From: Begonia masoniana
Lineage: Eukaryota; Streptophyta; Magnoliopsida; Cucurbitales; Begoniaceae
Assembly (NCBI GenBank): GCA_022432975.1
Contig: CM039512.1
Span: 28,877,171-28,941,170, forward strand
DNA length: 64,000 nt
Direction: 5' to 3'
Part shown: positions 33,177 through 44,087 of the stretch, one piece after another
Position numbering within the stretch: the first letter of the stretch is position 1
Layout of the letters: every line of letters starts with the position of its first letter
Program-made: the position numbers and the translations under genes
Notes under the pieces: generated by a model
Seen by the model: only the letters and a program-made list of their open reading frames with translations
What the model was told of the DNA's origin: nothing
Databases searched by the model: none

Positions 33177-35912
33177 TGTAACACCCGAATTTTCTGTACT
33201 ATGTATTTGTCCCTAAAATAATATGTACAAACACTTTGTTAATGTAATGTATATTTTCGATAGATATTTTAGTCGAACGAGTGATTGACGAAAATAAAAG
33301 AGGAAGAGATGAAAATTAGTAAGAAGTATGAGAAAGTAATAGCTCGTGGATATTAAGACATGATTTAAGGTTTAAAAAAAAGGGGGTTCTAATGTCGATG
33401 AATTAATAAAAGGGGTTAAAGAGTAAAAAGGTAAAGATGAAGGGGTTAATTGAAATTAAAGAACAATTTAAACAAAAACCCTCTCTTTTCCTCTTCTTCT
33501 TCTCCACAAAAACGCCAGCCACTCTCCTCCCTCCATTGACGATTCCCCCTCAAGCAAGCATCCTTTATTTTGAGATTAAGGTAAGAATAAATTGGTTTAA
33601 AAGGACTGCTAAATGATGACTAATGAGAGGTTTGTACAAGTTTTCTCATGGGTTTTTCAAAATCTAAAAATTTGGAGTAGTTCCTTGTTTTTCTTCTCTC
33701 ATTTGATGTTTCATCTTGATTTAAGAGTATGTAATGGTCTTGAATGAATTGAATGAAGAAATAATGCATGTTAGATCAAGATTTAGAAACTAGATTTGAA
33801 TGTTGCAAAATATAGGGCAGTTTTGGTTGGTTGAAATTCTGCTCTAATTTTCGATTCTCTTTATATAAATTGATGGTCTATGATAAACTAGACATCTTAA
33901 GATTTAATTTGGCTGTTGAATAGTTGAAATCGGATAAGAATAGAATAAGTTATGAATTTTATAAGTTATTGTACGAAAACTCAAAAATTTCAATAGGCAG
34001 TTTGGTTTTGATTTTTCTACCATTGATTATGCTTTGGTTTTGGAAAATGAATTAACCAGCATAAACTAGACCTTATAAGGTTTCCAAAACATGTTAAATC
34101 GTTGAATTTGGATAAAAGTTGAGTGAGATATTGAGGTTTGAAGTTGAGCCAATTTTAGAGGCAAAAATCCGTGTTTTGTGATTTAAATTCATTGAATTGG
34201 TTTATGTTTGGCTAACATGGATGTGATTAAGTTGTGGAATTAATGGCTGGGAATTTTGTGTATATAGATGAAATTGTTGTTGCTTTTGGACTTAATGGGT
34301 AATGCATAAAAACAGGGAGGTTATGCCAAAAAATTTGGGTACTCAAATAATGGATTTTACTCTTGTAGAGGATTAAGAAATTTGATTGATTGAAAAAGCT
34401 TGATTGGTTGATTTGTGCGAACGTGATGTTAATTGTGTTGAATGCGTATGTTTTAGGTTTGATTTATCAACAGAAAAATGAGTAAAGCTTGCTAAGGATG
34501 CCAGATAAGTGGGTGTTAAGTGTTTAGTTCTTAAGGCCCTACATCATAAGGATACTAGGATATGAGAGTCTAATGGATGTTTTTGATATATTGTGACTTA
34601 CTTGACGCTTAAGTGATATGGGTAGTGCTTGTATGTTATGTAGTTGTTAATTGTGGAGTTTCCCCCTTTAGTGTAAACTATGCACATGTATTTCTAATGT
34701 CATAGAGAATTATGTTCATGTTTGTCTATGTTTATGTGCATTATTCCACATGCATCATGTTTTCCTAATGTGACATACAAAACAGTTTTACATGCATGTT
34801 TTATGTAAAGAGAAACAAGAATATGTAATGAATGTAATGGTTAAATTATGGGTCGTGGTTGATTATGGTTATGTTTGTCCACTTCGGTGGTCCATGTTAT
34901 GATATGTTCGGCCACTTCGGTGGTCCATGTTCATCCACTTCAGTGGTCTATATTTGTCAACTTCAGTAGACTATGTTATGTTATGTGCCTATTCCCCACG
35001 TAAATCCCCCTTAACTCATGTTATGTAACATAAATATAATGTCAAAGAATATATTTTACGGATCAAAGACAAGAATATGTAATGTACGTAATGGTTAAAT
35101 TGTGGGTCGTGGTTGAGTTTCCTACGTAAATCCCCCTTAACCCATGTCAATTGAAAGAATAATAATGAAGTGAAAGAAAACGTTTTTACGAAGCATGCAT
35201 ACATAAGCACTCATTTGCATAGTGCACCTCTTATTAAGCATTAGGCTTATAGTTTAAACCTTGTGATGTAGGTGATGAGCTTGGAGATGAGGATGTCAAA
35301 CCTCAAGATGATGTCTAAGTTCGGTTGCTGGATGGTGCTCATGGCAGAAGTTTATGGCTAGCAAGGCAATTTTGACCCGTGGGTGTTGCTCTAAGCAATT
35401 TTGGTATATGATCATGTATTTGAAAGTTAAGTAGAAAAGAATTTCATGTTTTGACGAATGTTAGGCTTGGGTTTTGTTTATGATTTGTAGAAAATGTTTT
35501 GAGGATGAGATTTCCACATTTTTAAGACTTCCGCTACGTCCCTGATGATTTATGGTTTTACGGGAAAAGATTTAAACGAGTATATTATGTTTAAGAGATT
35601 TTGGATGTTGTTTATAGTGTATGAGGAATTGGTTAAAGTTAGGAAAGTGTTGATAAAGTGTTTATTAGGTGAAAAATGAAGAAAATGTGATGTTCTTTTC
35701 AAGTTTTGATTTTTTTTAAACCTTTTTGATTCCAACTTTGAATGAGTGTTTTAAAAATATTTTAAGAATATCTTTCACTCATTACAAAGGAGCTAAATGA
35801 TGCAAAAACCGATTTAAAAGTTTTAAAGAAATGTCAAAAAATTTTACGTCAAAAATATGTTAAGTAAATAAAAAGTCATGTCAAGTCCCGTGACGGCCTC
35901 CGGGTCGTTACA
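33177..35912 (+). repeat. 5' LTR of G
   Basis: 2,736 bp, TGTAACACCCG to GGTCGTTACA. The centre resembles LTR A (CATTAGGCTTATAGTTTAAA at both). Has four copies of a (C/G)CACTTC(G/A)GTGG-like motif (34878-34960), an exon-like 48-nt piece (34457-34504), and the conserved frame. Confidence 0.9.
35265..35318 (+). other. conserved 18-codon LTR frame (G)
   Basis: Reads DVGDELGDEDVKPQDDV then TAA. Closest to the copy in A, with differences at about six residues but no length change and a different stop codon. Confidence 0.52.
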
Positions 35913-35916
35913 GTTA

Positions 35917-35928
35917 TGGTATCAGAGC
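35917..35928 (+). promoter_or_regulatory. primer-binding site of G
   Basis: TGGTATCAGAGC four bases after the LTR end at 35912. Confidence 0.9.
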
Positions 35929-36000
35929 ATCCGAGTTTTAAAATTGTTTCTGTAGACTGCCTGCCAGCACAAACCGCCGCATGAGTACACTCCACCGGCT

Positions 36001-36060
36001 GTAAGTGTTTATGTTAAGTGATGTCATCATATGTTATAGTTATGTTTATGATTTATGCAG
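36001..36060 (+). other. intron-like leader segment of G (60 nt)
   Basis: GGCT/GTAAGT to TTATGCAG/G, 10 nt before the gag ATG at 36071. TTATGCAG is a strong plant acceptor match. Confidence 0.5.
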
Positions 36061-36070
36061 GACTAACATT

Positions 36071-36128
36071 ATGGTTAGAGAGCAAAGACGGAGATGTGAT
36101 TTCTTGGTTATTCCAAAAATTCAACTAG
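36071..36128 (+). pseudogene. start of gag of G, cut by D
   Basis: ATGGTTAGAGAGCAAAGACG gives MVREQRR, close to the gag start of B and F (MVRG...). Only 19 codons remain before the D LTR; the target-site duplicate ACTAG is at 36124-36128. Confidence 0.6.
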
Positions 36129-37134
36129 TGTAACATCCGGAACTTTTGTGTTATGACTTCTGTGGGATATATAAAAATAAATAAATAATAAAAAAAAAAG
36201 TTAAAGGAATTGTATAGGAAAAACCAAACTAAAGTTCAACAAAACAAAACATTGGTTGGAAACTAATGCAGGGGCAAATTAGGGAGTAAAAGTGGATAGT
36301 TGGGGCATCCAATAAGAATGTGACATGTGGCAAAGCTTGTGGAAAAATCTTTTCTTTGCTTCTTGTCTCCCATACGTGAGATCACCTTCATTTTTCACAC
36401 TTCCCTTTGTTTTCTTTCATCACCGAGAAGAAACCCTCCCCTCCTTCCCACGATTTTTTGTTCCGCTTGTGAAGATTTGAAGGACACAGAAATTTCTCTC
36501 CTCCCTTAAAGTTGGCCGCATTTCAACCATCTTAAAAGCTCCTAAGGTGACAAAGCTCAAGCGAGGTACTTGGATTGCTAAAGACCTGAGGTAAGTTCTC
36601 GTGACTTACTGTGGCAGATTGGCCTACACCATATGTCAGAATTTGTGTTGAGGATTGTTGGTGCTTGGTTTGTTTTATTGCTTTGGTTGGGTAGTTAGGA
36701 TTAGTTGCTTTTATAGGTTACGCTTTTATCGTCTTGATGGTATACACGATGTATGTTTACGTTATGCTATTGTTTGTCATGCATCATTGTTTATAAATGT
36801 CATGAAAAAGGAATTTGTGCATTGATTTCATGAAAATGGAAATGTAAAGAACGAAAGTAAAGTATCACAGTAAATAACCATGGCATGGGGTTATCAGGGA
36901 TGAGGTTCAGACCCGACGTTCCGTGGTGAGCAGGTTTCCCTCCCTTCAGATGGTGTGGGCTGTCTAACTGCTTGACGTGCCATATCCATCTATCGAGCGT
37001 TTCCGATATCCATAGACTGACACGTAATGATAAATGAAATGATATGGACCACTTTCATGAAAACTGCATATACATGTTCATGCATAGCATTTACGTAGAA
37101 CTTGCTGAGATTTTTATCTCATAGGTGTCTTTAT

Positions 37135-37197
37135 GGTGTAGGTGACTACGAGCAAGGTGAGGATGATGTCCCTACACCTGACGATCCTGCAGTTTGA
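37135..37197 (+). other. conserved LTR frame, 21-codon form (D)
   Basis: Begins GVGDYEQGEDDVP and ends DPAV then TGA. Three codons longer than the other copies, an in-frame length change. Confidence 0.48.
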
Positions 37198-37518
37198 TGG
37201 AGGATGCTCGTGGGAGCATGCTGGCGTAGTCAATGCGAACACGACCCGTGGGAGCTATAGGTTAAGTGTTTTGGGTTGTTTTGAGTTGAAACTGGCGGAT
37301 GGGTGATAATGTAGATTGAATTGTATAGAAACACTTTTTAGGATGCTTGGTGTATGGATAGTGTAAATACTGACGTTAATAAAATAGGTCTGATATTGAT
37401 GTACGAATCAGGCTTTGATGAATTAGAGATGGATTTTGATGATTTGGAATGAGTTTTGATGCTTTGAAAATTGGTTAGATGATTTTAAGTTATGCAGGGG
37501 AAAGAATGTGAAAACAGT

Positions 37519-37539
37519 TCTCTGGAAAAAATCCAGAGA
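37519..37539 (+). other. LTR hairpin (D)
   Basis: Arms TCTCTGGA and TCCAGAGA around a 5-A loop, directly followed by CCGATCGATCGCC. Counterpart of the B and E hairpins, with shorter arms. Confidence 0.6.
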
Positions 37540-38064
37540 GCTAGCCGATCGATCGCCAGAAAGGGGCGATCGTTCAGGTAATGGGTGATACGGGGATGGA
37601 AATTGTATAAGTCTCGGTTAAGTATTCTAGCAGAGAAATGTCGTCCAAAGTTCTGGGAGATAACGTCGACCAAAGTTTTCGTCTAAAGTTGTGGGCGATA
37701 ACGTCAACCAAATAGTAAGTGTTCTGGTGTTAAGTTTTCATTAAGAGTTCAGTCGATGTTGGGCAGGAAATATTAAATAAAGTTGTTAAGTTTTCTTTGA
37801 GTTCGGTCGATAACGTCGACCGATAAGTCAACGATTTGGTTGAAGGTATTTAGTAAGGAGTTCGGTTGACGAATCGACCATTTCATGGACAAGTTCGGTT
37901 GATAACGTCGACCATTTCAAGGAGAAGTTCGGTCGATAAGTATTCTGTCGAGAACGTCGACCGATTTCATTACTGTGGTCACGTCAACCGATCTAAGTAC
38001 AGAGGTCATATCGACTAACACCCAGTCTTACTGTTTCTTAGAGTCGGGATTTTATAAGTTTTTG

Positions 38065-38154
38065 GACGTCGTACAAAGTGGGGACGTCATCCAAAGTGGA
38101 GATGTCGTCCAAAGTGGTGACGTCGTCCAAAGTGGAGACGTCGTCCAAAGTCCG
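38065..38154 (+). repeat. 18-bp GACGTC tandem repeat in D LTR
   Basis: Five units at exact 18-bp steps (38065, 38083, 38101, 38119, 38137), each GACGTCGTCCAAAGTGG(A/T/G) or one to three changes from it. GACGTC is a C-box-like bZIP core. The open frame through it is a by-product of the 18-bp period. Confidence 0.88.
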
Positions 38155-38655
38155 TGGATGAATGAGACGAAACCTGAGAGGAATTTATTTCACGTCTGCT
38201 TTATAGTTGTCGACCGATTTCTTTACAGAAGCCACGTCGACCCCTACTGTACCATTCGTCCAAACCCGATAGAGAGAATTAGCTACCCCTACTGTTCAAA
38301 TTGATGAAACCCGAGAGAAATTAAATGCCAAACTAGGTTATAGGCGTCGACCGAAACCATGTTTCACTATTTTTCGTAGAATTTAAATTAAGTTAAACTT
38401 TAGTACTAGGTTTATATCTTCCGCTGAATAAAGTAATTAGTCTTTAAATGTTGATAGATATGGATTTAATGCCTGAGTTTATTCTCACGATTGATGAACG
38501 AATGAAAAGGGAAATGAATTGATAAATGAAAATGAAAATTGTATGAGAATAGGCGAGGGTAATAGGCAAGTCCAATTATAATAAGAAATGTAAAAGTTTA
38601 AATTTTTGATACTTTTAGGATTTATGTATATAGAAATTTGGGGACCTTACAGTTA

Positions 38656-38667
38656 TGGTATCAGAGC
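38656..38667 (+). promoter_or_regulatory. primer-binding site of D
   Basis: TGGTATCAGAGC, four bases after the LTR end at 38651. Confidence 0.9.
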
Positions 38668-38739
38668 TCCCGGGTTTTAAAATCAGTTTTATAGACTGCT
38701 CGACTGCGCAAGCCACTTCACGGACATACTTCTTCAACT

Positions 38740-38802
38740 GTAAGTACGTTTTTAAGATTTATTTCTTTTGTTTCTTAAGGTTATTGTTTCTAACTTGTAT
38801 AG
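38740..38802 (+). other. intron-like leader segment of D (63 nt)
   Basis: CAACT/GTAAGT to CTTGTATAG/G with a T-rich interior, 9 nt before the gag ATG. Confidence 0.52.
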
Positions 38803-38811
38803 GTTTACAAA

Positions 38812-39894
38812 ATGGTGCATCGAGGGAGCGATAGGGATGAGAGAGATGAAACGATAGACCAATTAAGAGAGTTTATAGCTCAACAGTCCCAACACTTAGA
38901 CCGACAGGCTCAACATATGGAAAGACAGTCTCAACAGCTTGACACGCTGATTAACCGTGAGAGCAACAAAACTCAGGAGGTGGCGACTCCTAGTAATCGG
39001 GGAATGGAGAGGTTTCAAAAGCGACAACCCCCGGTGTTCAATGGACAGTCTTCGGATCCCTCTTTAGCCGAGGAGTGGATTCGAACTATGGAAGACATGT
39101 TGGCTTATGCGAATATAGAGGATGGGGAGAAAGTCGCGTTGGTCAGCTATCACTTGGCTCTAGATGCCCGTTTCTGGTGGGATACAATCAAGGCAACCAC
39201 AGATGTAACCGTGACGAGTTGGGAGCGGTTTAAAGCCATATTTTATGACAAATATTTTAGCCATACGGTACAGGATGCAAAAATGATGGAGTTCATACAA
39301 TTGAGACAGGTTGGCTCAGTTGCCGAATACGTTAGAAGGTTTGAGGCCCTACCCGGTTTGCACCACGCCAGGTTAGTGTTAATGAGGACAAGGTGCCTCG
39401 GTTTATGCAAGGGCTAAGTCAGGAGATCAGAAAAAGTGTCATTATATCAGGGGTGCAGAATGTGCCCTATGCTGAGATTGTGGCGAGAGCGCTAGAGATT
39501 GAGGCCGCTGAACAAACTTATGTCAAACCGAGGGAGCCAGCAAGAGGGTTCTTTCGCGAGATACAGCCTCGACCACAAAATAAAGGTTGGCAACCGAGAG
39601 GACAGCCACAACAACAACAACAAAAGGGGCATTAAGAGGCCCTATGATGGTAAGGGTGATCAAGGCAAAAGGAAGCAAGTCCAAAGGGCTGCCCAGAAGC
39701 CTATATGTCCAAAGTGTCAAAAAGAACAATACGGCGCTTGTCGATTGGGTACGAACAGTTGTTATAGATGTGGAGAGGTAGGTCATTTTGCTCAGAACTG
39801 TCCAAGGGTGGCTACCGAACAAAGAAGAGTGACCCCAAGAGTATTTGCTTTTATTGAGCCCGGCGATATCGACGACGAGCCCTACCCTCCATGA
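38812..39894 (+). pseudogene. gypsy D gag remnant
   Basis: ATG at 38812 follows the leader at the place used by B, F and G. N-terminal Gln-rich helix (about residues 15-55), retrotransposon gag domain (SLAEEWIRTMEDM to WERFKAIFYDKYF), linker, then CPKCQKEQYGAC and CYRCGEVGHFAQNC zinc knuckles near 39710-39800. Two frame changes: about 39350-39390 and at the CAA-repeat stretch near 39610-39625, where short-repeat slippage is a likely cause. A third lies near 39890. Confidence 0.88.
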
Positions 39895-41456
39895 CAGTAG
39901 GTACCATCTTAGTCACCGGTATAGCAGTTTTTTCTTTGATAGACACTTGTGCTACGCAGTCGTTTATTTCCACTGCATGCGTAGCTAGACTGAGAATAGT
40001 GCCTGAGTTAGCATAGTACGAGTATCGAGTAATGCTGCCTTCAAAGGAGTTTATGCAGTCAGATCACATCCTCCAAGGCAATGTCGTCTCTGTAGGGAAC
40101 AATACCCTTTATACCCGGTTGATAGTTATGGGCATAGAGCGGTATGATCTTATCTTGGGGATGGATTGGCTATCTCGCCACTTCGCCACCATCGACTGTC
40201 GATCCGGGTTGGTGACTTTTCGGCCCCCGGGTAAAGAGGATTTTGCTTATCAGACAATGAATAGGTTAAGCGGGTTACCGGCTTCCTATTCGATGAAGGT
40301 CAATGAGCAGTTTAAAGATAAATGCTCAGTATACTTGGCCACAGTGATTGATACTCAGTTGCTTAACGGAGTAAAGCCAAGTGATCTACCAATTGTTAAG
40401 GAGTTTTCAGACATCTTCCTTGATGATCTTCCAGGATTACCACCGGACAGAGAGATAGAGTTTGTGATCGACGTATATCCAGGTACAGGACCTGTTTCGA
40501 AGAATCCGTACAGGTTGGCGCCTGCCGAACTTAGAGAGTTGAAATCTCAGCTAAAAGAGTTGTTGGATAAGGGATTCATTCGACCCAGTTTCTCTCCATG
40601 GGGTGCGCCAGTTCTGTTCGTCAAGAAGAAAGACGGAACTCTCAAGATATGCATTGACTACTGAGAGTTGAACAAATTGACGGTAAAGAATAAATATCCG
40701 TTGCCCTGGATTAATGACTTGTTTGATCAACTGCAGGGTGTCCGAGTGTTTTCAAGGATTAACCTACGCTCGGGTTATTACTAGTTGAAGGTCCGGAGAG
40801 AAGATATTCAAAAGACGGCGTTCCGGATGAGGTATGGGCACTATGAATTTCTTGTGATGTCTTTTGGACTTACGAATGCCCCTGCAGCGTTTATGGATTT
40901 GATAAATCGTGTCTTCAAGGAGTATTTGAAAAAGCTTGTCGTTGTCTTTATCGACGACATCTTGGTCTATTCAAAGAAGAAAGAAGAACACGAGGAGCAA
41001 CTACGCATTGTCTTAGGAATTTTGAGGCAACATCAACTATATCTGAAGTTCTCTAAATGCGAGTTTTGGCTGGACTGAATAGACTTTCTTGGCCATGTTA
41101 TATCTCAAGAGGGGATTTCTGTGGACCCGATCAAGATTGAGGTTGTCAGGGATTGGCCACAGCCTAAGAACGTGTGTGAGGTACGTGGATTTCTCGGATT
41201 GGCCGGATATTGCAGGAAGTTCATAGAGGGATTCTCGAAAATTGCAGCTCCTCTATCACGCTTGACACGAAAGAATGAGAAGTTCATTTGGATGGCTGCA
41301 TGTGATAAAAGCTTCCGAGAGCTGAAACAGAAACTGACAACGGCTCTAGTTCTGACGCAGCCAATTGAGGGCGAGAAGTTTAGCATTTATTGCGACGCGT
41401 CTAAGGTTGGTCTAGGATGCGTACTTATGCATGAAGGAAGGGTTGTTGCCTATGCG
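39895..41456 (+). pseudogene. gypsy D protease, RT, RNase H N-part
   Basis: Protease active site reads DTCAT instead of DTGAT (about 39942-39956), likely inactive. RT begins [15 protein letters not shown] (about 40480); stops at 40662 (Arg to TGA), 40782 (Gln to TAG) and 41076; catalytic FIDD at about 40950-40961. RNase H starts [14 protein letters not shown] (about 41380) and runs open until ATGCG at 41452-41456, the E target site. Confidence 0.9.
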
Positions 41457-42026
41457 TGTAGCGACCCTTAAACTGTAACGACCCGGGAAGGATCGCCACG
41501 AAATTCGTAACTTGTCTTAAAACTTTAATTCATATTAGAACTCTTTTCTCCTTCTCTGTTTTTTTTTATAACAGTATACCTAACAGGCTTAAGGACTTCA
41601 ACTTAACAGATGGAAAATCAGTCCCTCGTACGTGACTTCTTCATGACATTATTTACTTAATCATTCACAGACATGAGCGACCATACACGGTCATTGATTC
41701 TATGACGAAATCAGGCGGTGGAGGATTGCCCTCGGGTCGCCCTACGTTATTCTACCCAAATTGCATGGGTCTGCATGCATCGGCGGATGAAGCGCATATT
41801 ATCCGACCTATCACATGCATATCATGTGACTCTCTCATCGACGTTCAGTAGAAAACATCTACCGATGAGCACGTGCGTCTCTCGTGAACGTCTAAAACAT
41901 CATCCGGTAGTGGACATCTACCGGTAGACACGTGCAGCTCTCGTGATCATTAAAACATCTACAGATAGACATGTGAAATTCACGTGTTCCTATAAGACAT
42001 CTTCCGATAGCTTACAAGCTCTATAT

Positions 42027-42245
42027 CATCCGATCACTAAACACTCTACTTCTGCCGATCGCTAGACGACAAAATGGCACTTTCATCATCCGATGGCTAA
42101 ACACTCTACATGTGCCGATCGCTAGACGACAAAATTTATACTTACATCATCCGAAGGATAAACACTCTACATCTGCCGATCGCTAGACGACAAAATTTAT
42201 ACTTACATCATCCGAAGGCTAAACACTCTACATCTGCCGATGAAG
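42027..42245. repeat. four-unit 60/61-bp tandem repeat in C LTR
   Basis: Units start at CATCCGA (42027, 42087, 42148, 42209) and share CTCTACATCTGCCGATCGCT and GACGACAAAAT. The same array is in the other LTR near 49210-49430, so it predates insertion. Confidence 0.85.
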
Positions 42246-42700
42246 AAACATACTACATCTTCCGGTGACGTCATCCGGAAGACTCAATCGTTCGATTCCT
42301 ATCATTTGACATCTGCCGATGACGTCAGCCGGATGAATGCCTCATCCAGCTTCTATCTTACGACAGTAAAACACTATAATCATCAAACAACCTCATCCAA
42401 CAGAAAATACTACAACTCACCCAAATCTTAACCTGGAAATTATAAGCCCTAATGAGTAAAAACCATATCTCATTCAAGATACGCATAGCGGAAGGCTTAA
42501 GCAAAACAGACCATTCAATAATCCTTAAAATAGTTAACAGACTCTGAAGTCAAACCATTCAAATCCGAATCTCATTGTTATAAGAAAATTCTATTCGACT
42601 TAGTCATCTGTTTATCATAAACTTCTCTGACTTACTATGAGCATAACCAGGGAACTTAATCGCCTATCCAACCTTGCACTGTCACACCGGGCAACCAGCT

Positions 42701-42754
42701 TTAAACCTCATCTCTGGACTGAAATTCCTCACCTGCTAACTCTTCACCTACATC
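42701..42754 (-). other. conserved 18-codon LTR frame (C 3' LTR)
   Basis: Reads DVGEELAGEEFQSRDEV then TAA on the minus strand. Confidence 0.5.
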
Positions 42755-44047
42755 ATAAGGTTTAACTATAAGCCTAATGCTTAGTAAGGAATGCAACAAT
42801 AACATGAATGCATAATTCGGAGAAATACATGGTCATTAGCCTTTTCTTGTTCATAATCATCATCCATAGTCATGAATCATACTCATCATTCGTAATCATT
42901 GTTCATATTCATCATTTTAGTTGTGTGGAATGAGAGAGGATTTGTGCCGGTAAAGGGGGTTCGACAGTGATTTTGATCATGGTCCCTACTGGGGGTCGTA
43001 TACATATGTCCTTCTTTGGACTGTGACATACGCCAAACCGCCCCCAACCCTCACTCAACCACGCTGCAAGGATTTTATCATCTTATCTTGTTCATGAGAA
43101 AACATGCTTTTAAAACATTTTCATATGCATAAAATAGTCATGATGCATGTACTTGGAAATTCTTAAATCATCAAGCTGCAGAACAGAATACCATTCGACA
43201 TGAAGCCTTATCATTGAGCTAATCATCCGCATAAACTTTAGACAGTAACACAAGGGGAACTTCTAATCATCATGTGAGTTTCTACCTAGCATCCTTTGAT
43301 GTAGGGTCCTAATGACCGAGAAACCTACACATTCACTTACCTAGTCTCCTTAGCACTTTGAGTTCCTTCCTCTTTAAACTTCTTCACCTAGAACATTTAC
43401 ATTGCAGTAGTTAAAACAAAATCCTAATAGTTCTAATCTCAAGTTATTCTAAGATCTAATAGCTAAGAGTCATTCCCGAGTTCTTAGTTTAATACTTAAT
43501 GTAACCCGAAATCCCAAAATCAAAACAGACGGATTTGATAAATGATAACTCAGGGTTGGTTGTTTTAAATGTCCAGAATCGATTCGGAATGACATTACCA
43601 ATCTCGGGTTTCAAAATGTTCTTATCAATACTCGGCCATTGAAGAATCCAAAACTTCAATACAGAGCTGAAAACAAAGCTAATAAACTAATAGATAGCCA
43701 CATTGTCTAATGCATACCTCAGGCGCAGAGTAGTCGAGTGGTGGCGGAGTAAACCGGCCGTCGAGGAGAGTTTGCTGATAGCAGAGAGTAAGAACTTGCG
43801 AGAGAAGAAATCGCCGGAAAGGAAGGTGTCGGCTACCGTGGTTTAAATGAGGTTTGAATCCTTTCCTTTTTCTTTAAATACTGGCCTCAATCCTCCAATA
43901 TTACAACTTTGCAACTCAACCTAGTTTAGATCCACATGTAATTAATTAAGCTTGGCATAAAATCCTAAACTGCGAAGATTAAATATTTATGACCGTTAAA
44001 ACAATTAGGAAAAAAAAATCACCTGGCCGTTATCTCGGGTGTTACAT

Positions 44048-44059
44048 CCACCCCTCCTT
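44048..44059 (-). promoter_or_regulatory. polypurine tract of C
   Basis: AAGGAGGGGTGG on the minus strand, one base from the 3' LTR. Confidence 0.85.
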
Positions 44060-44087
44060 AAACAAAATTTTCGTTCCCGAAAATTGA

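Larger units (their letters stand above)
33177..36128 (+). mobile_element. Ty3/gypsy element G, 5' part
   Basis: Inserted in copia-2 (expected target duplication GTTGT, 33172-33176). 5' LTR, PBS, leader and the first codons of gag, then cut at 36128 by the 5' LTR of D. The rest would lie beyond the right end of the window. Confidence 0.88.
36129..38651 (+). repeat. 5' LTR of D
   Basis: 2,523 bp, TGTAACATCC to GGACCTTACA. Features: GAG/GTAAGT at 36590, conserved frame (37135-37197), hairpin (37519-37539) beside GATCGATC, repeated TCGACC/ACGTC motifs (37600-38000) and an 18-bp tandem repeat. Confidence 0.93.
41474..44046 (-). repeat. 3' LTR of C
   Basis: 2,573 bp, plus-strand ends TGTAACGACCC and GGTGTTACA. 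Contains four units of about 60 bp (42027-42245), ATCGGYAGATG and TGACGTCA motifs, the conserved frame, and an exon-like 47-nt segment (43341-43387). Confidence 0.95.

Noticed and set aside
35917..35928. tRNA-related sequence suggesting a tRNA gene
   Set aside because: Only a 12-base match to the tRNA 3' end, placed as a primer-binding site; no cloverleaf around it.
37975..38304. 109-codon frame with repeated DVVQSG
   Set aside because: Produced by an 18-bp tandem repeat in the D LTR.
41457..41473. Tail of D coding sequence before element C
   Set aside because: These 17 bp are the start of solo LTR E (TGTAGCGACCC), shown by the ATGCG duplication at 53717-53721.
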